A DNA stretch of 64,000 nt from Isoetes taiwanensis (GCA_021234155.1 JAJEKV010000201.1:186001-250000); one strand, 5' to 3'. Counted from the stretch's first letter, positions 33,136-45,825 are shown. Notes: generated by a model not told the origin, from the sequence alone. Made by a program: numbers and translations.

Positions 33136-35300
33136 AAAAGCTCATTGTATCCTCTTTGATGATTTAATAGAGGGGCCCACTCATGAACATGGAAATCCAA
33201 CATGTTTAAGGGATTCTAGCAAGGATATTCTAGTACAATATCATCACCAAACTGACAAAGACATAAAGTTGGCGAGCTAAACTCTGCAATAGTTGTTCTT
33301 CCAAATAAAGCCTCTTCTATTGCGAATGGCATCTGTAAACCTCTAACTTCAAGGGCTTTAACTACTCTATTGTCTAGTAAGGTACACTCTAGTTCAAGTA
33401 TTACAATGCACAAAAAAATTAACATCGAAAGGACAAAGTAATGCAATGATGATGATGGCTTTGAATACCAAAGTATGTGACAAACAATTAATCTATTCCA
33501 AATGCATGTTAGAAAGATCTAATTCATAAAGCCTGGAAGACCAAAATGGCTTATAGAAAGCAACTATTGAAATATTGAAAGTGGACTGTAGAGCGGTTCA
33601 TCTCATCTCATTATCAAGAATAAGAAATGCACTTTTTTTATATCACTCTTCATTTTAACACTAAAGCATTCATTAAATATATGTAGCGATGCTATTGTTA
33701 ATAGTCGGCTGCTATTATGAAATTTAATCTTGCTCTTTTCTCGTCTCAACTATTTGGATTGAAGGAAGGTTATCCACTTGAAAATGCCTTTGCAAATACT
33801 ACACCAATGCAAAAAGAAGGAAAAATGAGGAGATAGCAAAAAAGCAGAATCAACACAGAGTGATTTGTGGCTTTAGTCATCGAAAATCATCTCCAAGAGC
33901 TTCATCCTCCAAATTTGCCTAGCCAAAATCAAGGGGTTATTAAATTGGCCATCACAATGAGGTTTAAAGCATAAAGAAACACTTAAAATTTGATTCATGC
34001 CCGCTCTGAACTCAATTACTAAGAAGTAATAACACCAGTAAATATACCAAATTCATGGCTGATAATATGAACATGCAAGTTAGAAGATGTTCCAGCTTAT
34101 ATCCACTTATAACTTAAAGGCGCTATATATTTCCTAAAGAAGAAGGTGCGACATCAAATAAAACGTGGGCCCGCAAAATTAATAAACTACATAGTTGCCT
34201 TAATAAGCAAGGAAACCATCCGTTGGATCCCCTCGACGCTTGACCAAAATTTCCTTCACATAGCATTTTACATGAAGAAGATATTCTAGCTCACATAATC
34301 CAAAGGAAAAAATAAAGATAAAGATGCCAATTAGAAATTTCCCATCTGTGGGCACTTGTTGTGGATGAGAACCTATATGTCAGTGGAAGGATTTTTTGTA
34401 ACAGTCAACAGTATGAAACTTCACGATGCCATTATATATGGTAACGAAACTTTCTCATTATACATACATGTTTGGTGTACTCAATATTAGTTATTCCAAT
34501 AACTTATACTACGCTTTCCCACAATTTCTGGATAACAATGTCAGTGAGGTTCAAGGAACACTAGTCAGAGATGGATACCTATATGTGAGCGGCAGAATCT
34601 TTTGCAATGGCGTAGAATTTCATTGCTTGATCCGCGATTCAAACAACCGGGCTTCATTACATTGAACATCTTAAGCTTGGCCTCTTGATTTCCCCGTAGG
34701 GATCGGGATGAATTTGTTTACGGGTCGCCAAATGATCTCGAGATCTCTTGAAATTTATTTAATCCTCTGGTATACAATAGAAACGGCTTTCAAAATGAGA
34801 AATTGTAGAAGCAAAAAGGTTTGCCTTTCTGGATTCCACAAGAACGCACAATCCTTAGCAGCGAATTATTACCAGAGTCACAAAGGACCATAACCCATTA
34901 GAAAATAGAGCAGAAATTCCGTGCCATAGCTCCTGCCGATTAACGGTTAATCGCAGGATTAACCGTTAGTAAATCAAATAGCTCCTGATTGGCACTACAT
35001 ATGAAATATTTGAGCAGACAAACTCAAGAACAGCAGCTTCAATCCTTGTATTATGCAAGAAAGATAGATACAACAAATAAAATGTTGCCATGCAGTATCG
35101 GTTGCAGGATCAGATGGCACCCTTTTTTTTCTAAAGTTCTGAAAAATTAGACATGCACTTAAAAAATAGCTACATTTTCAACCACCCAGAAAGAATGCCT
35201 CAACAGGTCCAAAGCTCATACTCTAGTGCTCTATGGTTGCTAACGACTAAAAGGTGGTCTGCTAGCACATCTCTCATATCTGAAAGCACAAAAGTAAAAT
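33136..35300. other. Unassigned; short duplicated coding-like motif
   Basis: At 34361-34409 and 34563-34611 the plus strand reads LVVDENLYVSGRIFCN and LVRDGYLYVSGRIFCN, two copies of one motif 202 bp apart. This suggests a duplicated exon of an unidentified gene. The surrounding frames are broken. The rest of the stretch shows nothing recognisable. Confidence 0.35.
34941..34968. repeat. Perfect 12-bp-stem hairpin
   Basis: TAACGGTTAATC and its reverse complement GATTAACCGTTA are separated by the loop GCAG. It might be the centre of a small inverted-repeat element; no terminal duplication was found. Confidence 0.7.
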
Positions 35301-35310
35301 CGTAATGCTG

Positions 35311-35774
35311 TTAACAAAGGACTCCAATGTAGACATGAAAGCATGCTTGGACATTCAAAAATGGGTAACTCATTGAAAGGCTACTCAAGCCTAAAGCTAA
35401 GTTGCTGGAAATCAAAGCACCAAGGGAAAATATCCAAACCATGAGTTCAAGAACAAGGTGCATGACGAATCCTAGCATACCTCCAAGGAAGCTCAAAATG
35501 CCAACTCCAATCCGGTTGCAGATCCGGTTACAGCTGAAGCCCTTTAAAAAACCTAACATCTGCAACAGTTTTGCTCCCGCACATGCTATATCTTAAGCCA
35601 TTATTCTACACAACGGTATGATCTGATACAACAAAATAACACACTCTAATCAAGAAATTTCATACATATATTTCACCTGCTAGTCGAAGATGTAAAAAAC
35701 ATGTACCTAAGAGCTAAGTGCTTCCGTTCTCTAACATCGTCTCCTTTGTGAGCGGTTCTCCAAAGCTTCGACAT
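35311..35774 (-). CDS. Putative small membrane protein gene, two exon-like parts
   Basis: On the minus strand an ATG at 35774 opens MSKLWRTAHKGDDVRERKHL and reaches a GT donor at 35706. A second open part (35311-35590) reads AKLLQMLGFLKGFSCN, then GVGILSFLGGMLGFVMHLVL and ELMVWIFSLGALISSNLALG, two likely membrane segments. The phases of the two parts do not join with the obvious acceptors, so a small intron or exon boundary is misjudged, or the gene is broken. I do not recognise the family. Confidence 0.35.
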
Positions 35775-35939
35775 TCTGGAAGGGAAAGAAAGCGCGGGAT
35801 TAGGTTTACAAATCACCGGAGAGGTAGCCGTAGGAAGAAAAAAAAATCTTTCTGAAAAAGCTTCCTCAAAAATAGCGGTGTTGAGAATTTAATTCTATCA
35901 TTAATGAATGGCGGATATCTTCCTAAAAAAATCTATTTT

Positions 35940-36045
35940 TAGTGGAAACCCGTCCGGGGTTCTAATATGAAACCCTTCCGGGGTTCAATGGAAATCCGGA
36001 AGGGTTTCCACATAAAACCCCGGAAGGGTTTCCATTAATTTATTT
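35940..36045. repeat. Palindromic AAACCCTTCCGG repeat, distant copy
   Basis: Four units alternate as (G)AAACCCTTCCGGGGTTC and GGAAGGGTTTCCA, giving an inverted arrangement like that at 32112-32400, about 3.6 kb away. Confidence 0.7.
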
Positions 36046-38961
36046 AATAACCCCAATCGGGGGGAGATAGTGTGAGCGTTCTGTATAGCTTCATTTTGTA
36101 GAGGTCTCCAGACCTATTATGCATATGTCTGAGAAAAGTGGGCACTAAATTAAATAAATTTATAGACTCCTGGATGGATAGATTTGCATAATAGTGTAGT
36201 GTGGTTGCCTTATCTAACTAGAAGGCCAAATCACGAGAATATCCAAGAAAAACTCTAAACCCATGGGTTCCCTGATCTGGGTTAATTGGGACGTGGGCAG
36301 TGCTAAGAATAAGTTCTGCACCCAGATTTGTGGCTGGTGCAATTTAAACATGCCTCGGATTTCAACTTAGTCCGAGTGGGTTTCAGCCACAATATGAACT
36401 GCATCCTCTGCCCCTGTTCTCTACCAATTTGCTAGAGAGCTCCACCAATCAGAAAGCTTCGCATGAATTTTTTTTGCAAGTTCTGGGTATTGAAGGGAAG
36501 GCTGCAAAAAATCTCCAGAGAAAAGGATTTCGATCAACCTATAATACAATGATGGCAGTTTGCATTGACAATCTGGGAAAATAATGCACAATGCCATCAC
36601 AATGGGGGGAAGTTGTGTTTCTGCAATAGCTAGTTTCTGGAAATTTTTTGAAGCACCGTGGACCCTGCTGCATTGTTATGCGATGCCGTGTTTAGGATTG
36701 CAGAGTAGTCATAGTAATTGAACTAAGATCTTGCATAAACAGGGGATAGAAGCTAAAATTCGGCTTATGAGAAAGCACAGACACAAAAAATGATACACAT
36801 TGTGGCATTTGCATTCAAATCTGGCATGAAACAGGGGGTATTGAAGCTCAAATCTGGCAATAATCAGAGATTTGACATAAAGATTTGTAGATCCATTTGG
36901 AAGCCCATTTTGGATCAAACCTACTAACGTGATCGCTGTTGAGCTGTTTAATCCCTTGCTTCCGATGCTCACAGAGCCGGTTTTTCATAATCCACGCAAA
37001 TTCAAGCCTATTTACAGGCTTTATAAAATCGGCAGATGCTTTTGGGCTCCTTGCAACAATAAATTTATGGTCTTGAAAATCTAAATCTTTGTTGGGCTAT
37101 CTAATCCCTTCATTCTGATCCCTGCAGAGCGTTTTTTCATAATTTAAGTCAGATTGAAGCCTATTTACAGGCTTTGTAGAAGCTCTGTAGAATCGGCAGA
37201 TGCTTTTTATCATGTGGTCAAACTGTTCTGTGTCTAATTTCCTCCCTGTTTCAATTAATAAGCGAGCCTATTGGGGTGAATTAAGTATCGGAAAAGCTGG
37301 AAGGTAGAATTCATTTCGAATTTTCCTCTAGGTTACTTATTGCACTATGACTCGAGGTGACGGATTTGAGGAGCCATCAGCATATCCGGACCGGTCTGCA
37401 TCAAATTTGAACAGACTAATCCTCCTCGATACCTAGGAGGCCGAATTGCTAAACGAGTCTTCGTTTTCATGCTCACCATGTTTTCCGGTGAAGACTGAGG
37501 AACGAAATGCACATCCAAAAATCCCTGTAGGTAGCCTACCCAGGAAAAAGAACCTGAAAAAGTGGATAGGTGTCGTTTGAATAAGAGAGCACAAAAGAAT
37601 CGAATCTTCGGAGAAATAATTATATATGTGTTTGACAATTGTTCTCTACTGTGATAGGTGAATTGGTTCTTATAGCGTTATTGCGCTTTGCTGGTTGGTT
37701 TCCTTCCTCAAAAACATTTGCTTGAGGCATTGGCAAATATGGTCCTAGCTCAACAACAACATCAAATTATATTATGCAAATAATGAAAAGAGTCTTATGT
37801 GCATAGCATCCTATACAGGGTGTGAGCCTCTAAAACCAATGCCTGGCATTATAAGACCACATCTCTTGCATATGAGATGTGAATTTGTAAATAAAGAATG
37901 AGATTTTTGTTATATTTGTGCTTCCACATCCCAAATATAGGTCACATATAGACACATTGTATGCCCTTATGGTGGCAAGGATCCCAAGTAGCATCCTCCT
38001 ACAGAACATCCCACACACATGTATGTACACCCTTGTTCTAAGTCATTGGCTTTCCTAAAAAAATTTCCATGCAATATTTGGATTTGTTCAAGGGCCATTC
38101 ATGTTTTAGTTGCATTCATGTTTGGGTTTGTTTTGATGTGGCATATTCATGAGAATATACCGCGTTCCAATGATTCCAAGTGAGAAATTAATGAGCAATC
38201 ACATGTTATGCAATGTAAGGAAGAGGTAATTTTCACCGCCCACTGGCTCACCTGGCGACCGCCAGGAAAACTGGGATACAAACACTGAGACTTTCAAAAA
38301 AAAGAAAGTAAAATACGCATCTAAAAGCAAAAAACACAAATAGACTCATTTGTCTCCTAATAGAAAGACTTTACTTTTCTGTCCATCTTGAAGTGCTCTA
38401 GTTTTTTAAGTTGACCAGTGCCTATCAACTCCAGTACTTTCTCTAGCATTGTAACTTCCAATTTCCTCTATTTGATGAAGCTCCTCAATAGATTCAAGTT
38501 TGAAGTCTAACCTTTGTATCTTGTTTATATCCTGCAGGACAACCAGTGTAAACTTCAACAAGCAACCACAAAATGCAAGATTCACAATACCAAGTGCGCC
38601 ATCTGGAACTCACCCTGGCAATTATTATCTAGTGTCTATTCATAAACATAAGATTGATCCACTAATTAGTGTTTTCCCTACCAAACATAACGCGTGAAGA
38701 GTATCTCTCGACCACTATAATAATTCATTTTCTTTAGGTGTTATAACTCAACAAAAGAATATAAGCAAAATACCCAATAATTGCAAGGACCAATTCAATA
38801 AACAAGATCCATGCTATTAGTTAGACACACTTGTTAAATTCACAACAAAATCTCAGTCCTTTAATGGGAAAAAGCATCAACAATTCTAGCGCGTATAGGG
38901 GTACATAACTGCAGGCACTCTTGCTTTCATGGTGATTTCCATTTGCTTGAATTTCATTATT
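36046..38961. other. Unassigned, with one ~150-bp tandem duplication
   Basis: No gene recognised. Around 36955-37050 and 37110-37215 the phrases AGCCTATTTACAGGCTTT and AATCGGCAGATGCTTTT recur, marking a diverged tandem duplication. A minus-strand open stretch at 37345-37638 has no family resemblance. Confidence 0.4.
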
Positions 38962-40914
38962 ACTAGGAATAGTGTCCAGCGTTGCTGGGCATAAGTTGAG
39001 AGCCTATAAATACTTTGGGTTGCAATGAGAAAAGCCCTATCCCAAAGCCCTTTCCCTTTTGCTCTATCCTGCATTTCACTTTTTCTTATTTTCTCTACAC
39101 TTTTATTTTTTCCTTTTTTTTTCACGTTTCCTTATTTACCCATCCCTTTCCTTCCTTCCCCCCTTCCATTTTCCTGATAACCCTTTTCCCTTCCCTTTTG
39201 CTCCGTTTTTCACATTTTTCCTCTTCTCTTTTTGCTTTGTCCTTTGACCTTTTCCCCTTCCCTTGCCCATTTTTCATGCCTTCTCTTTTCCCCACCGTTT
39301 TTCTATGCCTTCCCCTTTCCTCAACCTTTTACTCTTTTGTTTTTTTCCATGTTTGTTTTCCCTTCTCTTTTCTTCCTTTTGCCACCCTTTCCCTCTCCCT
39401 TTTTTTGTGTGCCCTTTTCCCTTTCTTTTTTCTTTTGTCATATTCTATTCTATTCTATTCTATTCTATTCTTCCATTTCCCATGCCCTTTTCACCTTCCA
39501 TTTTTCCATCTCCTCACCATTTCCCTCTTTCCCTTTTCTATGTTCCCTTTTTCTCTTCCCTTTTCCCATTTTCCTCTTTTCTTTTTTCCCGTGCCTTCTC
39601 CCCCTTTTCCCTTTTTCCCTTCTTTTTTCTTTTCCATTTCCCTTTTTCCATGCCTTTTTTTCCCACCCTTTTCCTCTTTATATTTTTCTCGTGATCCCTT
39701 TTCCTTCTTTTCTGACATTTCCCTCTTCCCTTTTTTTTGTGCAATTTTTCCTTCTTTCCACCCTTCCTTTTTCTTTTTCCATGTCTTTTTCCCCTTTCCC
39801 TCCCCTCCACTGCTCCCTTGCTTCCCTTTCCCCTTTTTCTCCTTCCCTTTTCCTGATGGATTTTCTCTTTGTGTTTTCCTCCTTTGCCGATCCATTCCCC
39901 GTGCACTTTTTTTCTTCCTTTCTGTTTCCTTTTCCACCTTTTGCACATTTGTCTTATTCTCTTATTTTTCTATACCCATTTTCCTCTTTTTCTCACCCTT
40001 TCTCTCTTCCTCTTTTCTTTTCCTTTTTTTTTCGCTTCTTTTTTTCTCTTTCTTCACCATTTTCCTCTTCCCCTTTCTCTCATGCCTTTTCCCCTTCCCT
40101 TTTCTCATTTCACTCTTTCCCTTTTTCTTGTGCCCTTTTTCCAGGTTCCCTTTCCCCTTTTTCTTTCTTCTCATTTTTTCTTTTTCTATGCCCTTTTTCC
40201 CTTCCCTTCTTCCCATTCTTTTCTTGTTCCCCCTTGTCCCTTCCCTTTTCCTCATTTTCCTAACCTTTCACTCTTCCCTTTTTCTCGATGCGCTTTTTCC
40301 CTTCCCTTTCTCTCTCTTTTTCTTTTTCCTTTTCCTATGCCATTTTCCCCTTCCTTTTTCCTCTTTCCTCAACGCTTCTCTTTTTCTCCCTTTTCCCACG
40401 CTCTTTTTCCCCTCCCTTTTCCCATGTTTTTTTTCTCCTCCCTTTTTCCATGCTTTTTTCCTCCTTCCTTTTCCCCTTTCTTTCTCCTTCCTTTTCTCAT
40501 TTCTTCAACCTTTCCCTCTTCCTTTTTTTTCGGTACCCGTTTCCCTTTTTTTTTCCACTTTACCTCTTCCCTTTTCCCTCGTGCCCTTTTCCCAGGTTCC
40601 TTTTTCCCTCCCTTTTTTTTTCATCTTTCCCTTTTCCTTTTTCCATGTCTTTTTCTCTTCTCTTATCCTCATCCTTTTCCTGTTTCCCTTTTCCCCATGC
40701 CTTTTTGCCCTTCACATTCTCTCTTTCCACTTTCCTTTTCATTTTCCCCCCTTTTCCTTTACCCATTCGCCTTAAGAGATTAAAGCATGACCAATCACGG
40801 TAGAGGTAAGTCGAGCAATAAATCTCGGCCTTCAAATGCACCAAGATGATCTCGACCATTCAAATTAGGGCTTGATCCAATCCAAGACTTACGGTATAAC
40901 ATTATAATGTAAGA
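38962..40914 (-). mobile_element. Pyrimidine-filled Helitron, element 1
   Basis: The minus-strand 5' end TCTTACATTATAATG is at 40914. The 3' end has hairpin (G)TCCAGC-GTT-GCTGGGC near 38974-38990 (plus view) and CTAGT (ACTAG at 38962-38966). About 39030-40775 is almost pure C/T on the plus strand, with only sparse G and A. It includes a (TATTC)n microsatellite at 39434-39470. The last ~140 bp, up to 40914, are a conserved 5' domain shared by all family members (CATGACCAATCACGG, ATAAATCTCGGCC, GATGATCTCGACC). No Rep/helicase. Confidence 0.78.
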
Positions 40915-43900
40915 CTAGAAATGGAGCCAGGCCTTTGTGGGCATAGCTAGGAACTATAAATGACTCACTGGAGTAAATTGTTAGATGAATTCACGTTCTT
41001 AAAATCACACAATTACATTTCCACCTCCCCTTCCTTTCCTTTTCCTTTTCCTTTTCCTTTTACGCTTCGATGCCCTTTTTTTTTCCCTCCTTTCCCTTTT
41101 TTGATTTTTTTTATTTACCTTTTTTCTTTTTCCACTCTTCCATTTCTACCATCTTCCTTTTCCCTTTTTTGTTTTCCCCTTCCATTTTTATTTTTTTGAT
41201 TTCGCAATCCATTTTCTCCCATTTCTGGTTGCCCTTTCCTTTTTCCTTTTTCACCCTTTCTCCACCCCTTTTCCTTTTTCCTTTTTTGCTTCCTTTTCCA
41301 TTTTTCTATTCCCTCCTTTTCCCTTTTTTCTTTTTTCTATTTTTCTCTTCTTTTTTGTTCTCCCCTCCACTTCCTATTTTCCTATTTTACCTTTATTTTT
41401 CCCTCATTCCCTTTCTTCTCCTCCCCATTCCACTTCCCCTTTTTCTTTTATCTTTTATCCTTTTCTTTTTCTCCGCTCCCCTCTCCTCTCCTTCCCTCCC
41501 CTTCGCTTCGCTTCCCTTTTCCCTTTCCCTTTCGCTTCCAATGGTCTTTTTCCCTTCCCTTTTCCTCCTTTTCCAGCCTTTTCTCTCTTCTACTTTTTCC
41601 TGTACAATTCTCCCTTCCATCTCCACCTCCCTTTTCGTTTTCCTATTCTCTTCCCTTTTCCCATATCCTTTTCTCCAGTTTTTTCTTCTCTTTTTCCCAG
41701 TGCCTTTTTTGCCCTTCCCTTTATTTTCGTGCTTTTTTTCCTTTTTTTTCCTCCTTCTTTGTTCTTTTTCCTTTCCTTTCATTTCATACCTTCCCTTTTT
41801 CCCTTTCCTCACACTTTCCCTCTTTCTTTTTTTTCCCTTCACTTTTTCCCCGTTCTTCTAGTTTTTTCTATGCCCTTTTTCCTTCCCTTCCCCGATTCCC
41901 CCTCTCTTTTTCTTTTCCCTTTTCCTTTCTCTTCTGCCCTCCCTTTTTCTCTTTCCCTTTTCCCGTGTCCTTTTTCCCTTCCCTTTCGCCTTTCCCCACA
42001 TTTTTCCTCTTCCCCCTCCCAGTGTCCCTTTTCACTCCCTCCCCCTCCCCCTTTCCCTTTTCTTTTCCCTTTTCCCTTCCCTTCTCTCTACCCTTTTCCT
42101 CTTCCCCTTTTTCCCGTACCTTTTACTCCTGTCCTCACCAGATTGCGGCAACTAGAGGTTCCTGTGGATATGCAAAATCACGATATCACGAGGTTATGCG
42201 AGAGTTATGCAGGCCGGTCACGGATGGCCAGACAACCATTCACTAGCGATGTTGGGGTCCGCCCGGGGATGTCCTCTTTTCCCAACATTGTTTGGTGCGT
42301 ACATTGACCAGGTTGGAACAACGGCTCATGGACAATGGGGTGGCGGGACCCAACTTTTGCATCGAGTCATCGGACAACTCATCTATGCGGGCGATGTTGA
42401 CCTCTTAGCTCACACTCCGGAGGATATGCGGTCTCACTTAGATGCTCACGGATACATTACCCGCAGACCCGCGGACATGAGCGTCAATCGGCCAAGACCA
42501 AGGTGGTCCTAATCTCATCCTCGCGCCATCCAAGGCCCCCTTCATTCACTTATCGAGGGCAACAAGTGGAGGTGACACCCACCTACATGTATGCGGGGAG
42601 TGGAGTTTCCTTCTACACTATCTTTGGGACACTTCCATAAGATTGCGTGTAGCGGCGTGGTACGGAAAGCACTCTATGCAATGCGAACAATAACCCGCAG
42701 GCGAGAACTATATGATTGGGGGCATCGGGCCTTTTATCTGTTCGGGGGTATTGGTAGAGCCCGCGTTCTTTTTTGTGCGGAGTTGAAGTCCGGGGCCCGG
42801 TGTGTCCCTTGCTACTTGGGCGACTTGGAGCAGTCTGTAGAAGGCCTTCTTAGCCGCGGGCTTTTCGAGTGAAATCCGCGGTCCCATATCAAATTTTGTT
42901 GCGGGGAGGCGGGTTTCACCGCCACCGCCGATGGCCCTTGATGTACACATCGTCTATTTCGAGAAGGTGGTGAATATGGATGATGATCGTCTACCGCTTG
43001 GCTTATCACGGTGGCAATGGGACCACAACGACTCAAGAATTGTTGGAAGGATAAAAGTCACGGTGGCTAACTAGATGGAATGTCGAGGAGCACATGTGCA
43101 TCCGGTAGAAAGCGAGGCGGTCGTGGCGTGCACTGAGATGTTACCTTGATGCTTGTTTCTCCAGCAAGCTTTGGGATTCGGGCTCGGAGCAAGTCAAAAC
43201 AGCACACATTACAAGCGACACATAAATCCGGGCATATCGCCTCCATTCGCCCGCGAGTGCCCACCATCTGGATTGAGGCAATTCGATGGATTGGGGAGCC
43301 GCGTCGGGGATAGGGTTTGTTAGTCTTTGGGAGCCGTGAGGGATGAGTGTCACACTTTCGAGCTGCCCAAAGATATGATCGATTCGGACACGCTATGCTC
43401 GAGTTGATTAGACACGATGAGCCGCTACACATGATGATCTTTGGGCACGACTTGGTCGCCCACTTTCGGATCATACATTCGGGAAGTCTTGGACTTGAGG
43501 GGCTCGGATATGCCCCTCCAACCATTTAATTGATGTCAGTAGTCTTATTGCTGCCACGGTGTTTCCCTCGAAAACCCTTCGGGGCGGGGGTTTTTTAATC
43601 CGGGCAGTAATGTGACTGCTGCGCTTTTTGTATTGGGTCCCATAGGCCGATTGGTCTCCGTGGACGATAAAAACAATTCTATTCTATTCTATTCTTTTCG
43701 TAGTGTCCTTTTTCCGTTCCTTTTCTCCCTTTCTTTTCTTTTCCCTTTTTCTGTGCTCTTTTTCCTTTTATTTTCCCTTTTCCTTCTTTCCTTTTTACCC
43801 GTGCCTTTTTTCCTTTCACTTTGCCCTTTTCTCCTCCCATTTCCTTTTTCCTTTCCCTTTTCAAGGCATGGCCAATCACAGTGGTAGGAAGTCGTGCGAT

Positions 43901-43990
43901 AAATCTTATCTTTCGGATGTAATTAGATGATCTCGACCGTATAAATTAGGGTTTGATTCATGACATACGCTAAAACTTTATAATATAAGA
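40914..43990 (-). mobile_element. Pyrimidine-filled Helitron, element 2
   Basis: Minus-strand 5' end TCTTATATTATAAAG at 43990; 3' CTAGT at 40914-40918, sharing its outermost base with the 5' end of element 1. The 3' hairpin is damaged here (GCCAGGCCTTTGTGGGC) but intact in the duplicate at 47854. The interior is a pyrimidine tract 41020-42125, a reverse-transcriptase relic 42140-43560, a second pyrimidine tract 43677-43866 beginning with (ATTCT)n, then the conserved 5' domain. Confidence 0.75.
42140..43560 (+). pseudogene. Non-LTR reverse transcriptase relic inside Helitron 2
   Basis: Plus-strand fragments in shifting frames read CPLFPTLFGAYIDQ, QLIYAGDVDLLAHTPEDMRS, VEVTPTYMY and PSTLSLGHFHKIACSGVV. 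This matches the second half of a LINE/RTE-type RT (QGCPLSPTLF, YADD, then thumb). The YADD box reads YAGD. It lies antisense to the host Helitron. Frame breaks fall largely at CAG/CTG words that differ in the duplicate copy, so some may be consensus errors. Confidence 0.65.
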
Positions 43991-44460
43991 TGTATAGGGT
44001 AGATTGCAGTTTGGATTTGGGGGAATCCAGCAAATGCCATTTTGATCCATTTATTATGAGCAAGAACTCTCGAAGATGGAAAAAAGATTCGTAGAGTGTT
44101 ATAAAGCCATTTTTATTGACAATGAATTGGCTCCTAGAACAAAATCGAGAAAAAATAAAGATGGAAAAGAAACCCTCAAAAGATTATTGAACCTGAATAT
44201 AGAACCATAGGATCTTTTATCAATGTCATGGAATCTTTTATCAAATTCAAAACATAATGATCAACTACTGCTAAGTTTTGGAATAAATAACCAGGATGCA
44301 ATTTCAACTTCCAAAATATCTTGCTTAGCCGAAAAAATTGCCATCAAATGAAATAGGCAATCTTTTATGAAGCAACTAAAAAGCAGAAAAAGAACATCGC
44401 ATAACCCAAACAGCAAAAAATTGAAGGAGGCACATTTCGATAGGTAAGAGTTCGCCAGTC
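43991..44460. other. Unassigned spacer in duplication unit A
   Basis: AT-rich, no recognised gene; 94-98% identical by eye to 50906-51380. Confidence 0.5.
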
Positions 44461-45640
44461 ATCACCTAACACATCTTCGTATATGTGGCATAGTTATGAT
44501 AAAGGACGTCGGGGAGACTCTTCAAAGTCATGGTGCGCCTCGGTGTCAGCATCATCGTATTGTGGTCTCTCCCACCATTTGATTGAAGACAGAGCTTCTT
44601 ATTCAAATTCACCTTTACCATTACCTCATCTTGTTTATTGTGCCTTTTAGCCAAATCTGGCTAGTTATTGGATATTTTCTATCTTATGTTACGTCCTCTG
44701 GCAATTCTTTGCTAGTTCTTGAATCAGTTCCTACTATGGTAGCATTTCTTATGCTATGTTACGACATTTCTATCTTTGAAGTCAAGTAGTGCATACTTGG
44801 TACATGGCAAGATACATCCATCTTTTAAGCAATCTTCTAACCAATCGTAGAATATAATAGACTGGAATAGATAATAAAAAAGCATAATCTCCAAACATCG
44901 AAGGAATGTTATCTTCAAGTTCATATCTACGAAAAATAAAGCTCATAAGCCAATGGTTAGTAAAGAATGATGCAATACGCAAACACACATATAATTGCCA
45001 ATTACAATATACGAATGCTTAACTAGAGTACTTCTATTTGTGAAAGATTTCATGCACCAAAAGGAATTCTGATATACCGGTGCTCTGGAATGCTTTAACT
45101 TGGAAAGGTCTATAGCCTTTTCCAAAATTCTTTATTGATTGCAAGAATATGAGTCCCGCCATCATCCTTAAATTCTTCCATTAATATTATCATGTAACCA
45201 CCAAGGCTAGTAACTTCGGGACTTCCAAATGTCACGCAAACTAGGCATCCCCCCCCCCCCCCACCCATCCACAAGAAGGCATGTATATCACCAAATAATC
45301 CTATCTTTTGAATCTGTCGATTATTAGTTTCAAGCTCTATATCAGATCACGAGGGCGTTTTTTACTGCTTGCAAGATTTCCCTTGAGAATATATAGGTAG
45401 GTTTAAAAGGCAATCCTTAACCTTTTGTATCCATTCTCTACAAATTTTGATAAGTTCTTTTCTTCTTACGCTAGAATTCTAATCCCATCAGATCAGCACA
45501 ATGCTCCTCATTAATACGATCTGGATTACAAGGCATGTTTCCTTTTTCATGCCCATCTCCTAATACAACAAACAATTCATCTTACACGATTCACGCTTCA
45601 CCCGGCACCCAAACTTTCCACATCTAATATTTTTTACAAT
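44461..45640 (-). pseudogene. Unidentified minus-strand gene relic, copy A
   Basis: Same content as 51381-52560 but with more frame damage. Where copy B encodes an acidic stretch (DDSDTEADHDFEES), copy A reads through a shifted frame because CTGAT/CAGG words there are CG-containing variants. It includes a 14-base poly-C run at 45249-45262. Confidence 0.4.
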
Positions 45641-45705
45641 TTAAAAAGTAGAGTTAGAATTATGAACCTTCATTTGTCGAATAATAAATTCAAATTAATG
45701 CCGAT

Positions 45706-45780
45706 GGTCCTATTGGGGCTCGAACCCGCGACTTTTCGGTTCATAAGACCGATGCTCTATCCAAGCCGAGCTACAAGATC
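45706..45780 (-). pseudogene. tRNA-like sequence, UAU anticodon, damaged (copy A)
   Basis: Clover-leaf parts are visible on the minus strand: D-arm GCTCGGCTTGGATAGAGC, anticodon stem TCGGT-CTTATGA-ACCGA with anticodon UAU (Ile), and T-arm CGCGGGTTCGAGCCCC. It is 75 nt versus 73 nt in the cleaner copies. The extra bases lie in the D-loop and variable loop, and there is one acceptor mismatch. Confidence 0.55.
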
Positions 45781-45825
45781 TTGACTAACTTATTAATGAT
45801 GCATTCTGATTTGAATTGATGCATA

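Noticed and set aside
37345-37638. 97-codon minus-strand open frame
   Set aside because: No recognisable motif, no splice or homology support.
39015-40800. Very long open frames (up to ~580 codons) rich in Phe, Ser, Leu and Pro on plus, and Lys, Glu, Arg and Gly on minus
   Set aside because: They are open in several frames at once because the DNA is almost pure pyrimidine and so lacks stop codons. There is no domain, codon bias or start context.
45249-45262. Poly-C run as a possible G-quadruplex
   Set aside because: A plain homopolymer in a duplicated gene relic, with different length in the two copies (about 14 and 12). More likely a slippage site or read error than a functional element.
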